Shown: positions 17,933 to 26,859 of the stretch, piece after piece | Numbering within the stretch: the stretch's first letter is position 1 | Layout of the letters: every line of letters begins with the position of its first letter | From: Flavobacterium sp. W4I14 | GTDB taxonomy: Bacteria; Bacteroidota; Bacteroidia; Sphingobacteriales; Sphingobacteriaceae | DNA length: 64,000 nt | Direction of reading: 5' to 3' | NCBI GenBank assembly: GCA_030817875.1 | Contig: JAUSZU010000001.1 | Coordinates: forward strand, 806,001-870,000 | Position numbers and translations under genes: made by a program | The notes under the pieces: model-generated | Databases searched by the model: none | What the model was told of the DNA's origin: nothing | The model's input: only the letters and a program-made list of their open reading frames with translations

Positions 17933-20851
17933 ATGAAAAAGTACTTAGCGATAGGCGTTATTTGCCTGGCTGCGCTGCTCACCTTGAGCGCTAATTTAAT
18001 AAAAGATACAAAACCGCCGCGATTGGAGGTCTTGCTCCTGGGGCACGACAGCCAACACCATAATTCTGAAAAATTTGCAGAAATCATATCTCAGGAATTC
18101 TTTAAAAATGGAATTAATATTTCCTATACAACTGATGTAAATGATCTGAATGCAGAAAACCTGTCTAAATACGACGCACTAATGATCTATTCGAATCATG
18201 ATCAAATCACAGGGCCGCAGGAAAAGGCTCTTCTGGATTATGTGAAAAGTGGTAAGGGATTTATTCCCGTTCATTGTGCATCCTTTTGTTTTCAAAACTC
18301 GGCTGCTTATATCGATATGGTAGGCGGACAATTCAAGACCCATAAAACAGGCGATTTTTCTGCAACGATTGTAGATGCCCAACATCCAGTTATGGAAGGC
18401 ATAACATCTTTTAGCACCTGGGACGAAACTTATGTGCACGATAAGGTTGCCAAAGATATTCATGTACTTACAGAGCGGGTAGAAGGCGATCACCATGAAC
18501 CTTATACCTGGGTTAAGAACTATGGTAAAGGCAAAGTGTTTTATACTGCTTATGGCCATGACGAACGTACCTGGAAAAATCCATCTTTTCTTAAATTGCT
18601 GGAGAATGGAGTACTATGGACCGTAAATGATGAAGCAAAAAAGCAATGGGAAAAATTGCCTAAACCAGCTCCGGAATATAGCGATGCCAAACTTCCAAAT
18701 TATGAAAAAAGACCTGGTGGCTTTAAACTACAGGCTGCACTGAGTCCCGCAGAATCGCAATCAATGACCCAGGTTCCGGTTGATTTTAAGTTGGAGATGT
18801 TTGCTTCGGAGCCTGATATATTGAAACCAATTGCCATGGCCTGGGACGAGCGTGGCAGGTTATGGATCGTAGAGACAGTTGACTACCCCAATACCGTTAG
18901 AGATGTTAAGGGCGAAGGACATGACAGGATTAAAATTTGCGAGGATACAGATGGAGACAGCAAGGCCGATAAATTTACCGTTTTTGCCGATAAGTTAAAT
19001 ATCCCGACTGGTATTGTTTTCGCCAATGGAGGAGTGATTGTTGCTCAGGCACCTGATTTCATTTTCCTGAAAGACACAAACGCTGACGACAAGGCTGATA
19101 TCAGGGAAACGATCATTAGCGGTTGGGGTACATTTGATACCCATGCCGGTCCTTCCAGTCTACATTATGGATTCGATAATAAAATCTGGGGTACAGTAGG
19201 CTACTCAGGCTATAACGGAACGGTTGGCGGAAAAGCAATCAAATTTGGTCAGGGCGCCTTCCGTTTTGACGGTGATGGTAAAAACCTGGAGTATTTAGGT
19301 GGTACCAGTAACAATACCTGGGGCCTGGGATTCTCCGAAAACAATGATGTATTCCTTTCTACTGCAAACAATACCCATAGTGCTTTTTTAGGTATTCCGA
19401 GTCCTTACCTTGATAAAATCGGTGTTCCGGTTAACCAGGCCATAGATAAGATAGACGGGCATTATGCCATGCATGTGGTTACTAAAAACTTACGTCAGGT
19501 GGATGTTTTTAATGGGTTTACCTCTGCAGCAGGACATAATCTATATACCGCCAGGAATTTCCCTAAAGCTTACTGGAACCGGATTGCTTTTGTTAATGAA
19601 CCAACCGGACGTGTAGTTCACCAGGCGATACTGGAACCTTCCGGATCAGGATTTAAAGAAAAAGACGGCTGGAACCTGGTAGCCAGTGCCGATGAGTGGT
19701 TAGCGCCTGTGCAGACTGAGGTTGGTCCTGATGGTGCTGTTTGGCTGCTTGATTGGTATAATTTCATTATCCAGCACAACCCAACTCCACCAGGTTTTGA
19801 AACAGGTAAAGGAAATGCTTACGTTAATCCACTCAGAGACCGTGTACACGGACGGATCTATAAAGTGGTCTATAATAAGGCAAAGCCATCAGCCATCAAA
19901 TCCCTGGATAAAAATGACCCAAAATCACTATTAAAGGGTTTACAAAGTGATAACCTATTCTGGCGTATGACGGCACAGCGGTTGATTGTTGAAAAAGGGG
20001 ATAAAACATTGGTGCCTGATCTATACAAAATGATCCGCAATCAAGAGGTGGATGAGCTAGGGATCAATGCGCCGGCTATACATGCCTTATGGACATTGCA
20101 TGGCTTGGGGATGTACGGCACAACTGAAGCTTTCCAAGTAGCAGTGCATGCATTGCATCACCCTTCTGCCGGGGTTCGAAAAGCAGCTTTACAGGTATTG
20201 CCTAATACGGCTGCCGCTCTGGCAGCTATCCAGGGAACAGGTTTGTTAAAAGATAAAAATCTAAATACCCGTTTGGCTGCATTTTTGAAACTTGCTGATC
20301 TGCCGGTATCGCCATCTATTGCGAACGACCTGGTTGCCGCTCAAAAGGATGCTGTAAACACTGGCGACAGATGGATTAAAGAGGCACTAAAAATTGCGGT
20401 TTCAAAACAGGTTAAAAATGCTTCTGAGTTAGCAAAAACACCAGCTACAAAACCTGTGGTTAAAACGAAAGCAGATCAGGTGATTACCATAAAACCTATC
20501 GTAAATGCAATGAAGTTTGATAAAAAAACCTTTACTGTAAAAGCCGGGACTACAGTTGAGCTGGTGTTCGATAATATTGATTTTATGCAGCACAATCTGC
20601 TCATCCTTAAAAAAGGGAGCATGAACAAAGTGGGGGCAGCCGCAGATAAACTGGCGCAGAATCCTAAAGGTGCAGAAATGCAATACGTACCTAAAATACC
20701 TGAAGTATTGTTTTATACACCCCTGGTAAATCCGGAAGCGAAGTTCAGATTGAGATTTAAAGTGCCGGATGTCGTGGGCGACTATCCATATATCTGCTCC
20801 TTCCCTGGACACTGGAGAATTATGAATGGAATAATGAAAGTAATTAAATAA
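17933..20851 (+). CDS. ThuA domain / membrane-bound-dehydrogenase-type propeller / cupredoxin fusion protein
   Basis: The ATG at 17933 is chosen over the TTG at 17900 because it opens a clean signal peptide. Residues about 28-240 are a ThuA (trehalose utilisation, glutamine-amidotransferase-like) domain (RLEVLLLGHDSQHH; FIPVHCASFCF; GKGKVFYTAYGHDERTW). Residues about 280-610 are a soluble-dehydrogenase-like propeller (DFKLEMFASEPDI, RGRLWIVETVDYPN). HEAT-like helices follow. The last 120 residues are an azurin-like cupredoxin with ligands H887, C955, H960 and M964, spaced as in azurin. No CxxCH haem site was seen, so the copper domain may replace the cytochrome found in related proteins. It leads an operon with transporter, isomerase and oxidoreductase and may oxidise a sugar in the periplasm (inference). 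Confidence 0.82.
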   Translation: MKKYLAIGVICLAALLTLSANLIKDTKPPRLEVLLLGHDSQHHNSEKFAEIISQEFFKNGINISYTTDVNDLNAENLSKYDALMIYSNHDQITGPQEKALLDYVKSGKGFIPVHCASFCFQNSAAYIDMVGGQFKTHKTGDFSATIVDAQHPVMEGITSFSTWDETYVHDKVAKDIHVLTERVEGDHHEPYTWVKNYGKGKVFYTAYGHDERTWKNPSFLKLLENGVLWTVNDEAKKQWEKLPKPAPEYSDAKLPNYEKRPGGFKLQAALSPAESQSMTQVPVDFKLEMFASEPDILKPIAMAWDERGRLWIVETVDYPNTVRDVKGEGHDRIKICEDTDGDSKADKFTVFADKLNIPTGIVFANGGVIVAQAPDFIFLKDTNADDKADIRETIISGWGTFDTHAGPSSLHYGFDNKIWGTVGYSGYNGTVGGKAIKFGQGAFRFDGDGKNLEYLGGTSNNTWGLGFSENNDVFLSTANNTHSAFLGIPSPYLDKIGVPVNQAIDKIDGHYAMHVVTKNLRQVDVFNGFTSAAGHNLYTARNFPKAYWNRIAFVNEPTGRVVHQAILEPSGSGFKEKDGWNLVASADEWLAPVQTEVGPDGAVWLLDWYNFIIQHNPTPPGFETGKGNAYVNPLRDRVHGRIYKVVYNKAKPSAIKSLDKNDPKSLLKGLQSDNLFWRMTAQRLIVEKGDKTLVPDLYKMIRNQEVDELGINAPAIHALWTLHGLGMYGTTEAFQVAVHALHHPSAGVRKAALQVLPNTAAALAAIQGTGLLKDKNLNTRLAAFLKLADLPVSPSIANDLVAAQKDAVNTGDRWIKEALKIAVSKQVKNASELAKTPATKPVVKTKADQVITIKPIVNAMKFDKKTFTVKAGTTVELVFDNIDFMQHNLLILKKGSMNKVGAAADKLAQNPKGAEMQYVPKIPEVLFYTPLVNPEAKFRLRFKVPDVVGDYPYICSFPGHWRIMNGIMKVIK

Positions 20852-20877
20852 CCAAATATAAACTAAACCTCTTCATC

Positions 20878-22422
20878 ATGTCAAAATTAAGTGCTGAAAA
20901 TCCCGGGGCTCAACCTGCCCCGGATATGAAACTCTTTTATGCCTGCTTTATATCACTGGTCACCACGGCATTCGGATTTATTCTGAGGGCATTGATTTTG
21001 CCCCAATGGGGTATTGACTTCAATTTAACCCAGACCCAGTTGGGTGAGATTGCGGGCGTGGGCTTATGGCCCTTCGCCATCAGTATTGTGCTTTTTAGTC
21101 TGGTAATAGATAAAATAGGTTATAAAACAGCCATGATATTCGCTGTAGTGTGTCATATATCCTCTGCATTTCTCACCATATTTGCGAATGGATACTGGAT
21201 GTTATATCTGGGCTCTTTCATTGTAGCGATAGGCAATGGTACTGTTGAAGCGGTGGCGAATCCGGTAGTGGCCACCATGTTTCCCAAACAAAAGATTAAA
21301 TGGCTCAGCATCCTTCACGCAGGTTGGGCTGGTGGTTTAGTTTTAGGGGGTGTAATGGCACTGACATTGGGTGTTGAAACCAGGTGGGAATATAAAATCG
21401 CTTTAATATTGATCCCAACATTGATTTATGGGATCATGATACTGGGCCGTAAGTTCCCGTTAAACGAAAGGGTGCAGGCAGGCGTGTCTTACAAAGAGAT
21501 GCTTCAGGAAGTAGGGGCAGGTGGGGCACTGATTATTGTCACCCTGATTATCTTTCAACTGGGTGCCGTATTCGGATGGTCTATCCCAACCAATGTAATC
21601 ATTACCCTGTTGATCACGGGAGGATTTTGGTATTACACCAGGAGTTTCGGCCGTCCTTTGTTTATTATTCTACTATTGGTGATGATTCCACTGGCTACTA
21701 CAGAATTGGGTACTGATAGTTGGATTACAGATTTGATGACGCCCGAAATGACCAAAATCGGACTTCAAGCTGGTTGGGTACTCGTTTATACCTCAGCAAT
21801 CATGTTTGTATTGAGGTTTTTTGCAGGCCCACTCGTGCATAAAATTTCCTCATTGGGCTTGTTGTCATTATGCTCCGGAGTTGCTGTAATTGGCTTATAT
21901 ATGCTTTCTGCATCTACCGGAATTATGATACTCGTGGCTGCAACCATTTACGGATTAGCTAAATCTTTTTTTTGGCCTACCATGTTGGGGCTCGTTTCGG
22001 AACAGTTTCCTAAAGGGGGGGCGCTGACACTAAATATTACCGGCGGACTAGGAATGATTGCTGCAGGGGTAATCGGTGCAGGGATTCTTGGTTTTATCCA
22101 GGATAAATCTGTAGATAGGAAAATTGCACAATATGATGTGGTAAACAACACGGTTATCCATAATACCTATGTAACAGAAAAGAAAACCAGTTTATTTGGC
22201 GACTACGAAGGGCTGGACCAAACTAAGCTTTCAGGAGCTAGTGTTAAAGATCAGCAGACCGTAACTGCCATACGCGATGGCGCAAAGAAAGAAGCCCTTC
22301 GCTACATTGTCATCTTTCCGTTCATCATGTTAGGCAGCTATCTTTTGCTCATGCTGTATTTTAAGTCAAAAGGAGGGTACAAAGTTGTGCTGTTAGAAAA
22401 TCGAACGACACAGGAGAATTAA
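20878..22422 (+). CDS. MFS transporter, probable sugar or sugar-derivative carrier
   Basis: A 514-residue integral membrane protein with 12 or more hydrophobic spans and MFS-like loops (IDKIGYKTAMIF after the second span, matching the G-x-x-x-D/R loop pattern). Two spans in the second half flank a soluble insert of about 70 residues (DKSVDRKIAQYDV to GAKKEALRY) before the last helix; this insert is longer than usual. It lies 26 bp after the ThuA fusion and 2 bp before the isomerase. The operon suggests import of the oxidised sugar or its precursor. Confidence 0.85.
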   Translation: MSKLSAENPGAQPAPDMKLFYACFISLVTTAFGFILRALILPQWGIDFNLTQTQLGEIAGVGLWPFAISIVLFSLVIDKIGYKTAMIFAVVCHISSAFLTIFANGYWMLYLGSFIVAIGNGTVEAVANPVVATMFPKQKIKWLSILHAGWAGGLVLGGVMALTLGVETRWEYKIALILIPTLIYGIMILGRKFPLNERVQAGVSYKEMLQEVGAGGALIIVTLIIFQLGAVFGWSIPTNVIITLLITGGFWYYTRSFGRPLFIILLLVMIPLATTELGTDSWITDLMTPEMTKIGLQAGWVLVYTSAIMFVLRFFAGPLVHKISSLGLLSLCSGVAVIGLYMLSASTGIMILVAATIYGLAKSFFWPTMLGLVSEQFPKGGALTLNITGGLGMIAAGVIGAGILGFIQDKSVDRKIAQYDVVNNTVIHNTYVTEKKTSLFGDYEGLDQTKLSGASVKDQQTVTAIRDGAKKEALRYIVIFPFIMLGSYLLLMLYFKSKGGYKVVLLENRTTQEN

Positions 22423-22424
22423 AT

Positions 22425-23288
22425 ATGTCAGTAAATATAAAATATGGAGCAAGTACATGGTTGTGGACTTCTCCATTCCAAACCTCATCTGTCGAAGAGC
22501 TATTTTCTAAAATTTCGGAGCTTGGATTTGATGCGGTAGAGATTGCTGTCGAAGATCCGTCCCTGGTTGACGTAGAAACGGTACGTTCAGCGCTTCAAAA
22601 ATATAAGTTAAAGGCGGTTGTTTGTGGTGCTTTTAGCGCTAGCCGTGATCTGACCAGTGAAGATCCTGATGTTCGGCAAAACTGTTTTAAGTATATTGAA
22701 ACCTGTCTGGATTTATGTGTGTCGTGGGGTGTTTCCATTTTTGCAGGGCCAATGTATTCTGCCGTAGGCAAAGCCAGGATGGTGCCGCCAGAACAACGTG
22801 AAAAGGAATGGCAATTAGCAGTTTTCAACCTGCGGATTGCTGCTGAAATGGCTGAGTCTAGGGGGGTACGTTTAGCTATAGAACCTCTTAACCGATTTGA
22901 GTCGGATTTGGTAAACACTGCCGAAGATGTAGTGCGCCTGGTAAAGGATATTAACCATCCTTCAGCTGGAATATTGCTCGACGGATTTCATATGGCCATA
23001 GAGGAAAGGAATATAGAAACTGCAATTAGGTTGGCTGGTGATCAGCTGCTACACCTGCAGGTCTCAGAGAATTACAGGGGATCACCTGGTACAGGACAAA
23101 CACCATGGGATTCCTATAAGGCAGGACTAGAAGCTATAAACTATCAGGGGATAGTCTCGATAGAAAGTTTTACACCAGCAAATCAGGATTTGGCGGCAGC
23201 CGTATGTATCTGGCGTCCATTTGCTGATAGTCAGGATGATTTTGCCAGAGAAGGACTTGAATTTTTAAAATCACATTTCAATAAATAA
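22425..23288 (+). CDS. Sugar phosphate isomerase/epimerase (AP-endonuclease-2-like TIM barrel)
   Basis: A 287-residue TIM barrel of the xylose-isomerase-like family. Metal- and substrate-binding blocks are visible: FDAVEIAVEDPS, RLAIEPLNRFESDLVNT (Glu), ILLDGFHMAIEE (Asp, His), LLHLQVSENYRG (Gln, Glu) and VSIESFTP (Glu). These match the D-tagatose/D-psicose 3-epimerase type. A good ribosome-binding site (AGGAGA, ending 9 bases before the ATG) precedes it. Its TAA shares the last base with the ATG of the next gene, so translation is coupled. It probably isomerises or cleaves the keto-sugar made by the neighbouring oxidoreductases (inference). Confidence 0.88.
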   Translation: MSVNIKYGASTWLWTSPFQTSSVEELFSKISELGFDAVEIAVEDPSLVDVETVRSALQKYKLKAVVCGAFSASRDLTSEDPDVRQNCFKYIETCLDLCVSWGVSIFAGPMYSAVGKARMVPPEQREKEWQLAVFNLRIAAEMAESRGVRLAIEPLNRFESDLVNTAEDVVRLVKDINHPSAGILLDGFHMAIEERNIETAIRLAGDQLLHLQVSENYRGSPGTGQTPWDSYKAGLEAINYQGIVSIESFTPANQDLAAAVCIWRPFADSQDDFAREGLEFLKSHFNK

Positions 23289-24400
23289 TGGAGCAAAGAA
23301 AAATAAACATTGCCATAGTAGGCCTCGGTTTCGGTGCAGAGTTCATACCGATTTATAAGAAACATCCCAATGCTAACATGTATGCCATTTGTCAAAGAGA
23401 TGCTGAGAAACTTAACAATATCGGGGATGCCTTTGGGATTGCTAAAAGGTATACCGACTTTGACGAATTACTGAAAGATCCGGATGTAGATGCGGTGCAC
23501 ATCAACACGCCGATCCAAAATCATGCTGAGCAGTCGTTAAAAGCACTTAGGGCAGGTAAGCATGTAGCTTGTACAGTTCCTATGGCTACCAGTGTGGAGG
23601 AGTGCAGGCAAATTGTTGCAGCGGTTCAGGAGACTGGATTAACGTATATGATGATGGAAACGGTGATCTACAGCCGTGAATTTTTATTTGTAAAGGAGCT
23701 TTATGAAAGAGGTGAGCTAGGAAAACTACAATTTTTACGGGCTTCACATCAGCAGGAAATGGCTGGGTGGCCGGGTTATTGGGAAGGTTTGCCTCCAATG
23801 CATTATGCTACACACTGTGTTGCCCCTGTTCTGGCTTTGGCCAAAGCCGATGCCGAGTATATATCTTGTTTTGGTTCAGGAACAATCGATGCACATCTAA
23901 TCCCTAAATATGGATCCCCATTTGCTGTAGAAAGCTGCCATATTAAATTTAAAGATTCAGATCTGGCCGCTGAAGTTACCAGGTCATTGTTCAATACAGC
24001 AAGACAATATAGGGAGAGTTTTGATGTTTATGCATCGAAAAAGAGCTTCGAATGGACGCTGATAGAGCACGAGCATTCCGTGATTCATACCGGTGAAACG
24101 CCTCAAAAAGTAGCTATTCCGGATTATGCGCATTTGCTTCCGGAAGAGATACAGCACTTTACTACTGGTGGCGTGTACGATGGAGAGAATAACCAACACT
24201 TGTCATTTATTCAGGGGGCTGGTCATGGTGGCTCTCACCCTCATCTGGTACATGAGTTCATCTCTGCATTGATCCAGGAACGGGCACCTTTCCCTGATGC
24301 AAGACAATCGGCAAATATTACCTGTGTAGGTATCCTTGCCCACGAAAGTGCGATGGAAGGCGGTCAGAAAATAAAACTCCCAGACTTCACAATCTCTTAA
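23288..24400 (+). CDS. Gfo/Idh/MocA family oxidoreductase lacking the usual EKP lysine
   Basis: The N-terminal Rossmann fold (INIAIVGLGFGAEFIP) would bind NAD(P). The block that is normally EKP, with its catalytic lysine, reads CTVPMATSVEE here, so that lysine is absent. The C-terminal part keeps a histidine-rich stretch (GHGGSHPHLVHEFI) that resembles the substrate-side histidines. The 370-residue length is typical. The ATG overlaps the stop of the isomerase gene by one base. Family members such as ThuB make 3-keto sugars; with the ThuA fusion in the operon this role is plausible, but the missing lysine points to a changed reaction. Confidence 0.87.
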   Translation: MEQRKINIAIVGLGFGAEFIPIYKKHPNANMYAICQRDAEKLNNIGDAFGIAKRYTDFDELLKDPDVDAVHINTPIQNHAEQSLKALRAGKHVACTVPMATSVEECRQIVAAVQETGLTYMMMETVIYSREFLFVKELYERGELGKLQFLRASHQQEMAGWPGYWEGLPPMHYATHCVAPVLALAKADAEYISCFGSGTIDAHLIPKYGSPFAVESCHIKFKDSDLAAEVTRSLFNTARQYRESFDVYASKKSFEWTLIEHEHSVIHTGETPQKVAIPDYAHLLPEEIQHFTTGGVYDGENNQHLSFIQGAGHGGSHPHLVHEFISALIQERAPFPDARQSANITCVGILAHESAMEGGQKIKLPDFTIS

Positions 24401-24419
24401 ATAGGAACTTATTTAAAAT

Positions 24420-24466
24420 GGGGTTTAGACAGCCGTTCGTAAAAATGGGAACTGTCTAACCCCTTC
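24420..24466 (+). terminator. Rho-independent-type terminator after the oxidoreductase operon
   Basis: The stem GGGGTTTAGACAG (24420-24432) pairs with CTGTCTAACCCC (24452-24463) and is followed by TTCTT. It closes the four-gene operon that starts at 17933. Confidence 0.75.
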
Positions 24467-24680
24467 TTAATTGATTAGGTGTGTCATAATTTTGGTTGAC
24501 GCACCTCGTATATGCGTTATTTGTGAAAAAGCCGCTAAATGTCAAAAAAAAATCATGCAATTATTTATTTGTAGGATTTTAGTGTTTTTTGTGATTTCTA
24601 ATATTGATTCAAGTGCAGCCAAAAGAAGTCGAGCCTTTCTTTTAATTGATTTGTACTACTACAGACTTATTTAGGAATAG

Positions 24681-25313
24681 CTACAGGTATGCCCATTCAA
24701 TGATTTGTTTAATGGTTTTCTTTATTTCGGCCTGTGCTTCCTCTTTTCTGATATCAACTCCACAGATCAGGCCATTATTCGTATGAGCAATCATGGTAAT
24801 GTAATATATACCCCCCACTAAAAGGGCTGCAACCGGCCTGATGTTTTTGTCTTTGCCTTTAAAGTATTCGTCAGTCAGTTCACTAAAAAACTGCTCTCCC
24901 AGAGATTCACGTCTCTCATTCAACTCCTCTAATACTTTTGAACTTTCGCACACTCCCCAACTGATGATCTTTCGCATTTCTTCATTAGCAATTAATGAAT
25001 CGAGCTGATCTTCCAATAAATGATACAACATCTCTCTGCCCTGATCGTTTCTGTTTTGCTCGATTATTTCTTTTGACTGATCGATGTTTGCAGTATAAAA
25101 ATCGCTGTTGTTCAGGTATTCCTTTACCAGGCCTTCCATACTGCCGAAATAATCATAAACCAATTTCCGGTCTACTTCGGCATTTAATGCTACTTTGCTA
25201 ACGTTTAAGCCGGTAAAACCGTCATTTTTTAAGATTTTACCAACAGCGGCCAGAAGTTTTTGTTTTGTCCATTCTTTATTTCTGATGGGGCCGCTTGTAG
25301 GTTTTCTTGTCAT
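24681..25313 (-). CDS. TetR family transcriptional regulator
   Basis: A 210-residue protein. The N-terminal 60 residues form the TetR helix-turn-helix (KQKLLAAVGKILKNDGF, then SKVALNAEVDRKLVYDYFGS). The remainder is helical with no close recognisable ligand domain. It stands alone on the minus strand, convergent with the oxidoreductase operon. Its target cannot be read from context. Confidence 0.88.
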   Translation of the reverse strand: MTRKPTSGPIRNKEWTKQKLLAAVGKILKNDGFTGLNVSKVALNAEVDRKLVYDYFGSMEGLVKEYLNNSDFYTANIDQSKEIIEQNRNDQGREMLYHLLEDQLDSLIANEEMRKIISWGVCESSKVLEELNERRESLGEQFFSELTDEYFKGKDKNIRPVAALLVGGIYYITMIAHTNNGLICGVDIRKEEAQAEIKKTIKQIIEWAYL

Positions 25314-25483
25314 TCGGGGGGATGGGTTACAACAATTTCTTGATCTGGAGATTATCCAAATATATATAATGCAGCGCTAATTGTTCCATCTTTTTCAACA
25401 GCGTACATTTAAACGGCACTATTTTGCTGCATTGCTTTTTAATAATTTGTTAATTTATCCCTTTCAGCAAATAAATAAAGCCA

Positions 25484-25930
25484 CTAAATATTTTTGGCCT
25501 TTACCTCTTGCAGCACATTTTTTATTACTGTTTTGATTTTTGGAAGAAGACCGCTGTCGCTGCGTTTTTCTGAAAGTAAAGTGCTGATGAGACGAGTGAT
25601 TTCCTGGATCGAAAATGGTTTTTCCAATATCGCATCGCAACCATAATCAGACAATGAAAATAGTATTTTAGTATAGGCAGAAATAATGATGATGGGGATG
25701 TACTCAAATCCATCGATAGCGCGGATGGCACTACAAAGCTCTCCTCCGTTCCATTCGGGCAACATGTAGTCCAAAATGATCAGATCCGGATGGTAATGCT
25801 CAATTTGTTTAACCGCTTTCTCCGGATCATGGCAGCCCTGGCATTGATAACCGTACAGCTCAAGAATTTCTTGCAGTGTTTCCAATAACACCAGGTCGTC
25901 CTCCACTATAAATATTTTTTTTGTTTCCAT
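25484..25930 (-). CDS. Single-domain response regulator (receiver only)
   Basis: The start is placed at 25930 because an AAGGAG site lies a few bases upstream; a longer frame would begin at 25975. The product is a CheY-like receiver: acidic pair VEDD near the N-terminus, phosphorylation site in DLIILDYMLPEWNG, a serine in the position of the switch residue (IIISAY) and a conserved lysine in LEKPFS. A tail of 25 residues, rich in lysine and valine, follows. No output domain is present. It lies near Hsp20 and a hypothetical gene on the same strand, and may accept phosphate from the histidine kinase at 31791. Confidence 0.88.
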   Translation of the reverse strand: METKKIFIVEDDLVLLETLQEILELYGYQCQGCHDPEKAVKQIEHYHPDLIILDYMLPEWNGGELCSAIRAIDGFEYIPIIIISAYTKILFSLSDYGCDAILEKPFSIQEITRLISTLLSEKRSDSGLLPKIKTVIKNVLQEVKAKNI

Positions 25931-26027
25931 AGTCTTCTCCTTGTTAACATCAGATATTTTTTGAAAATCCTTCAATCACCGTCCGGATAGGTGCTGATGT
26001 CCTCCAAAAAGTTCATCTTTTTTTTGC

Positions 26028-26336
26028 CTATTGCAATGGCTTAATTTCCAGGTCATCGAGTTGCGCGATCCGAAAGATTTCTTTCGAAATAATCGCTACG
26101 TTTTCCTTTAGTTGCTCCAGGTTACAGGATATTGTTCCTAATGGTACCGGAAGGTCCGCAATTTCTTGGATAAGTTCCATCTGGATCATGCAGGCACCTA
26201 AAGGCTCCTTTTTTCCTTTGAGCATGTTAAAGGTTTCAAGTGCAGCGTCCCGGTCTGTTCCAAGCGTAAATTTTCCATAGGTAATTTTGGTGCCCTTTAA
26301 ATGAAGCACCACTATTATTGCTAACGTAGATTCCAT
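26028..26336 (-). CDS. Hypothetical protein (102 aa)
   Basis: No known family is recognised. The product has no signal peptide or membrane span. It begins with alternating hydrophobic residues (LAIIVVLHLKG) and ends with a helical stretch rich in leucine and glutamate. It sits between Hsp20 and the receiver protein on the same strand. It seems real because it fills the gap neatly between two sound genes. It may be a small cytosolic stress-associated protein, which is only a guess. Confidence 0.5.
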   Translation of the reverse strand: MESTLAIIVVLHLKGTKITYGKFTLGTDRDAALETFNMLKGKKEPLGACMIQMELIQEIADLPVPLGTISCNLEQLKENVAIISKEIFRIAQLDDLEIKPLQ

Positions 26337-26385
26337 TTCGTTTAGGTTTTATTTTTCTATGATCCGTATACTTCTGGATTAAAAA

Positions 26386-26410
26386 AAAATGCCGCTTAGT
26401 GCGGCATTTT
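26386..26410 (-). terminator. Rho-independent terminator after hsp20
   Basis: ATGCCGC and GCGGCAT form a perfect 7-bp stem around TTAGT (26389-26407). On the minus strand the hairpin is followed by a run of nine T, a textbook terminator directly after the hsp20 stop at 26419. Confidence 0.9.
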
Positions 26411-26418
26411 CAAATTTA

Positions 26419-26859
26419 TTAGCGAATCTCGATCTGTCTTGAAACTGCCTTTGCTTCCTCTTTTTTTGGAAGTGTGAGCTTAAGTATCCCATCGCTATAA
26501 CTTGCCTGGATACGGTCCACATCGGCACTTTCAGGAAGTGTGAATGCCCTGGTGAAAGCCGAATAGCTGAATTCACGTCTGTTATAGGTTTTTTCCGATG
26601 TGTTGTTTTCGCTGTACTGCCCGGTAGAAATAGTAAGCATATCCCGCTCTACTGAAACTTTAAAATCTTCTTTTTTCAGACCGGGAGCTGCAAGCTCGAT
26701 ATGATATTCTTCACCTGACTCTGAGATATTTACAGCAGGAAGGCTGTTGATCCGGCGGTCTGCAAAAAATGTGTCGCCCAGTACGGATTCGAAAATGTCA
26801 TTAAAGCCTGGCAATAATGTACTGTTTTTCTTTTCTGGATTGAATTTAACCAATGTCAT
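26419..26859 (-). CDS. Hsp20 / alpha-crystallin small heat-shock protein
   Basis: A 146-residue protein with the alpha-crystallin domain at about residues 40-135. Strand blocks are clear (VNISESGEEYHIELAAPGLKK, FSRAF-like FTRAFTLPESAD, YSDGILKLTLPK), and the tail carries the IEI anchor (RQIEIR) that mediates oligomer formation. A strong ribosome-binding site (AAAAGGAGAAC) precedes the ATG, unusual for this genome and consistent with high expression. It holds unfolded proteins under stress. It has its own terminator at 26386-26410. Confidence 0.95.
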   Translation of the reverse strand: MTLVKFNPEKKNSTLLPGFNDIFESVLGDTFFADRRINSLPAVNISESGEEYHIELAAPGLKKEDFKVSVERDMLTISTGQYSENNTSEKTYNRREFSYSAFTRAFTLPESADVDRIQASYSDGILKLTLPKKEEAKAVSRQIEIR

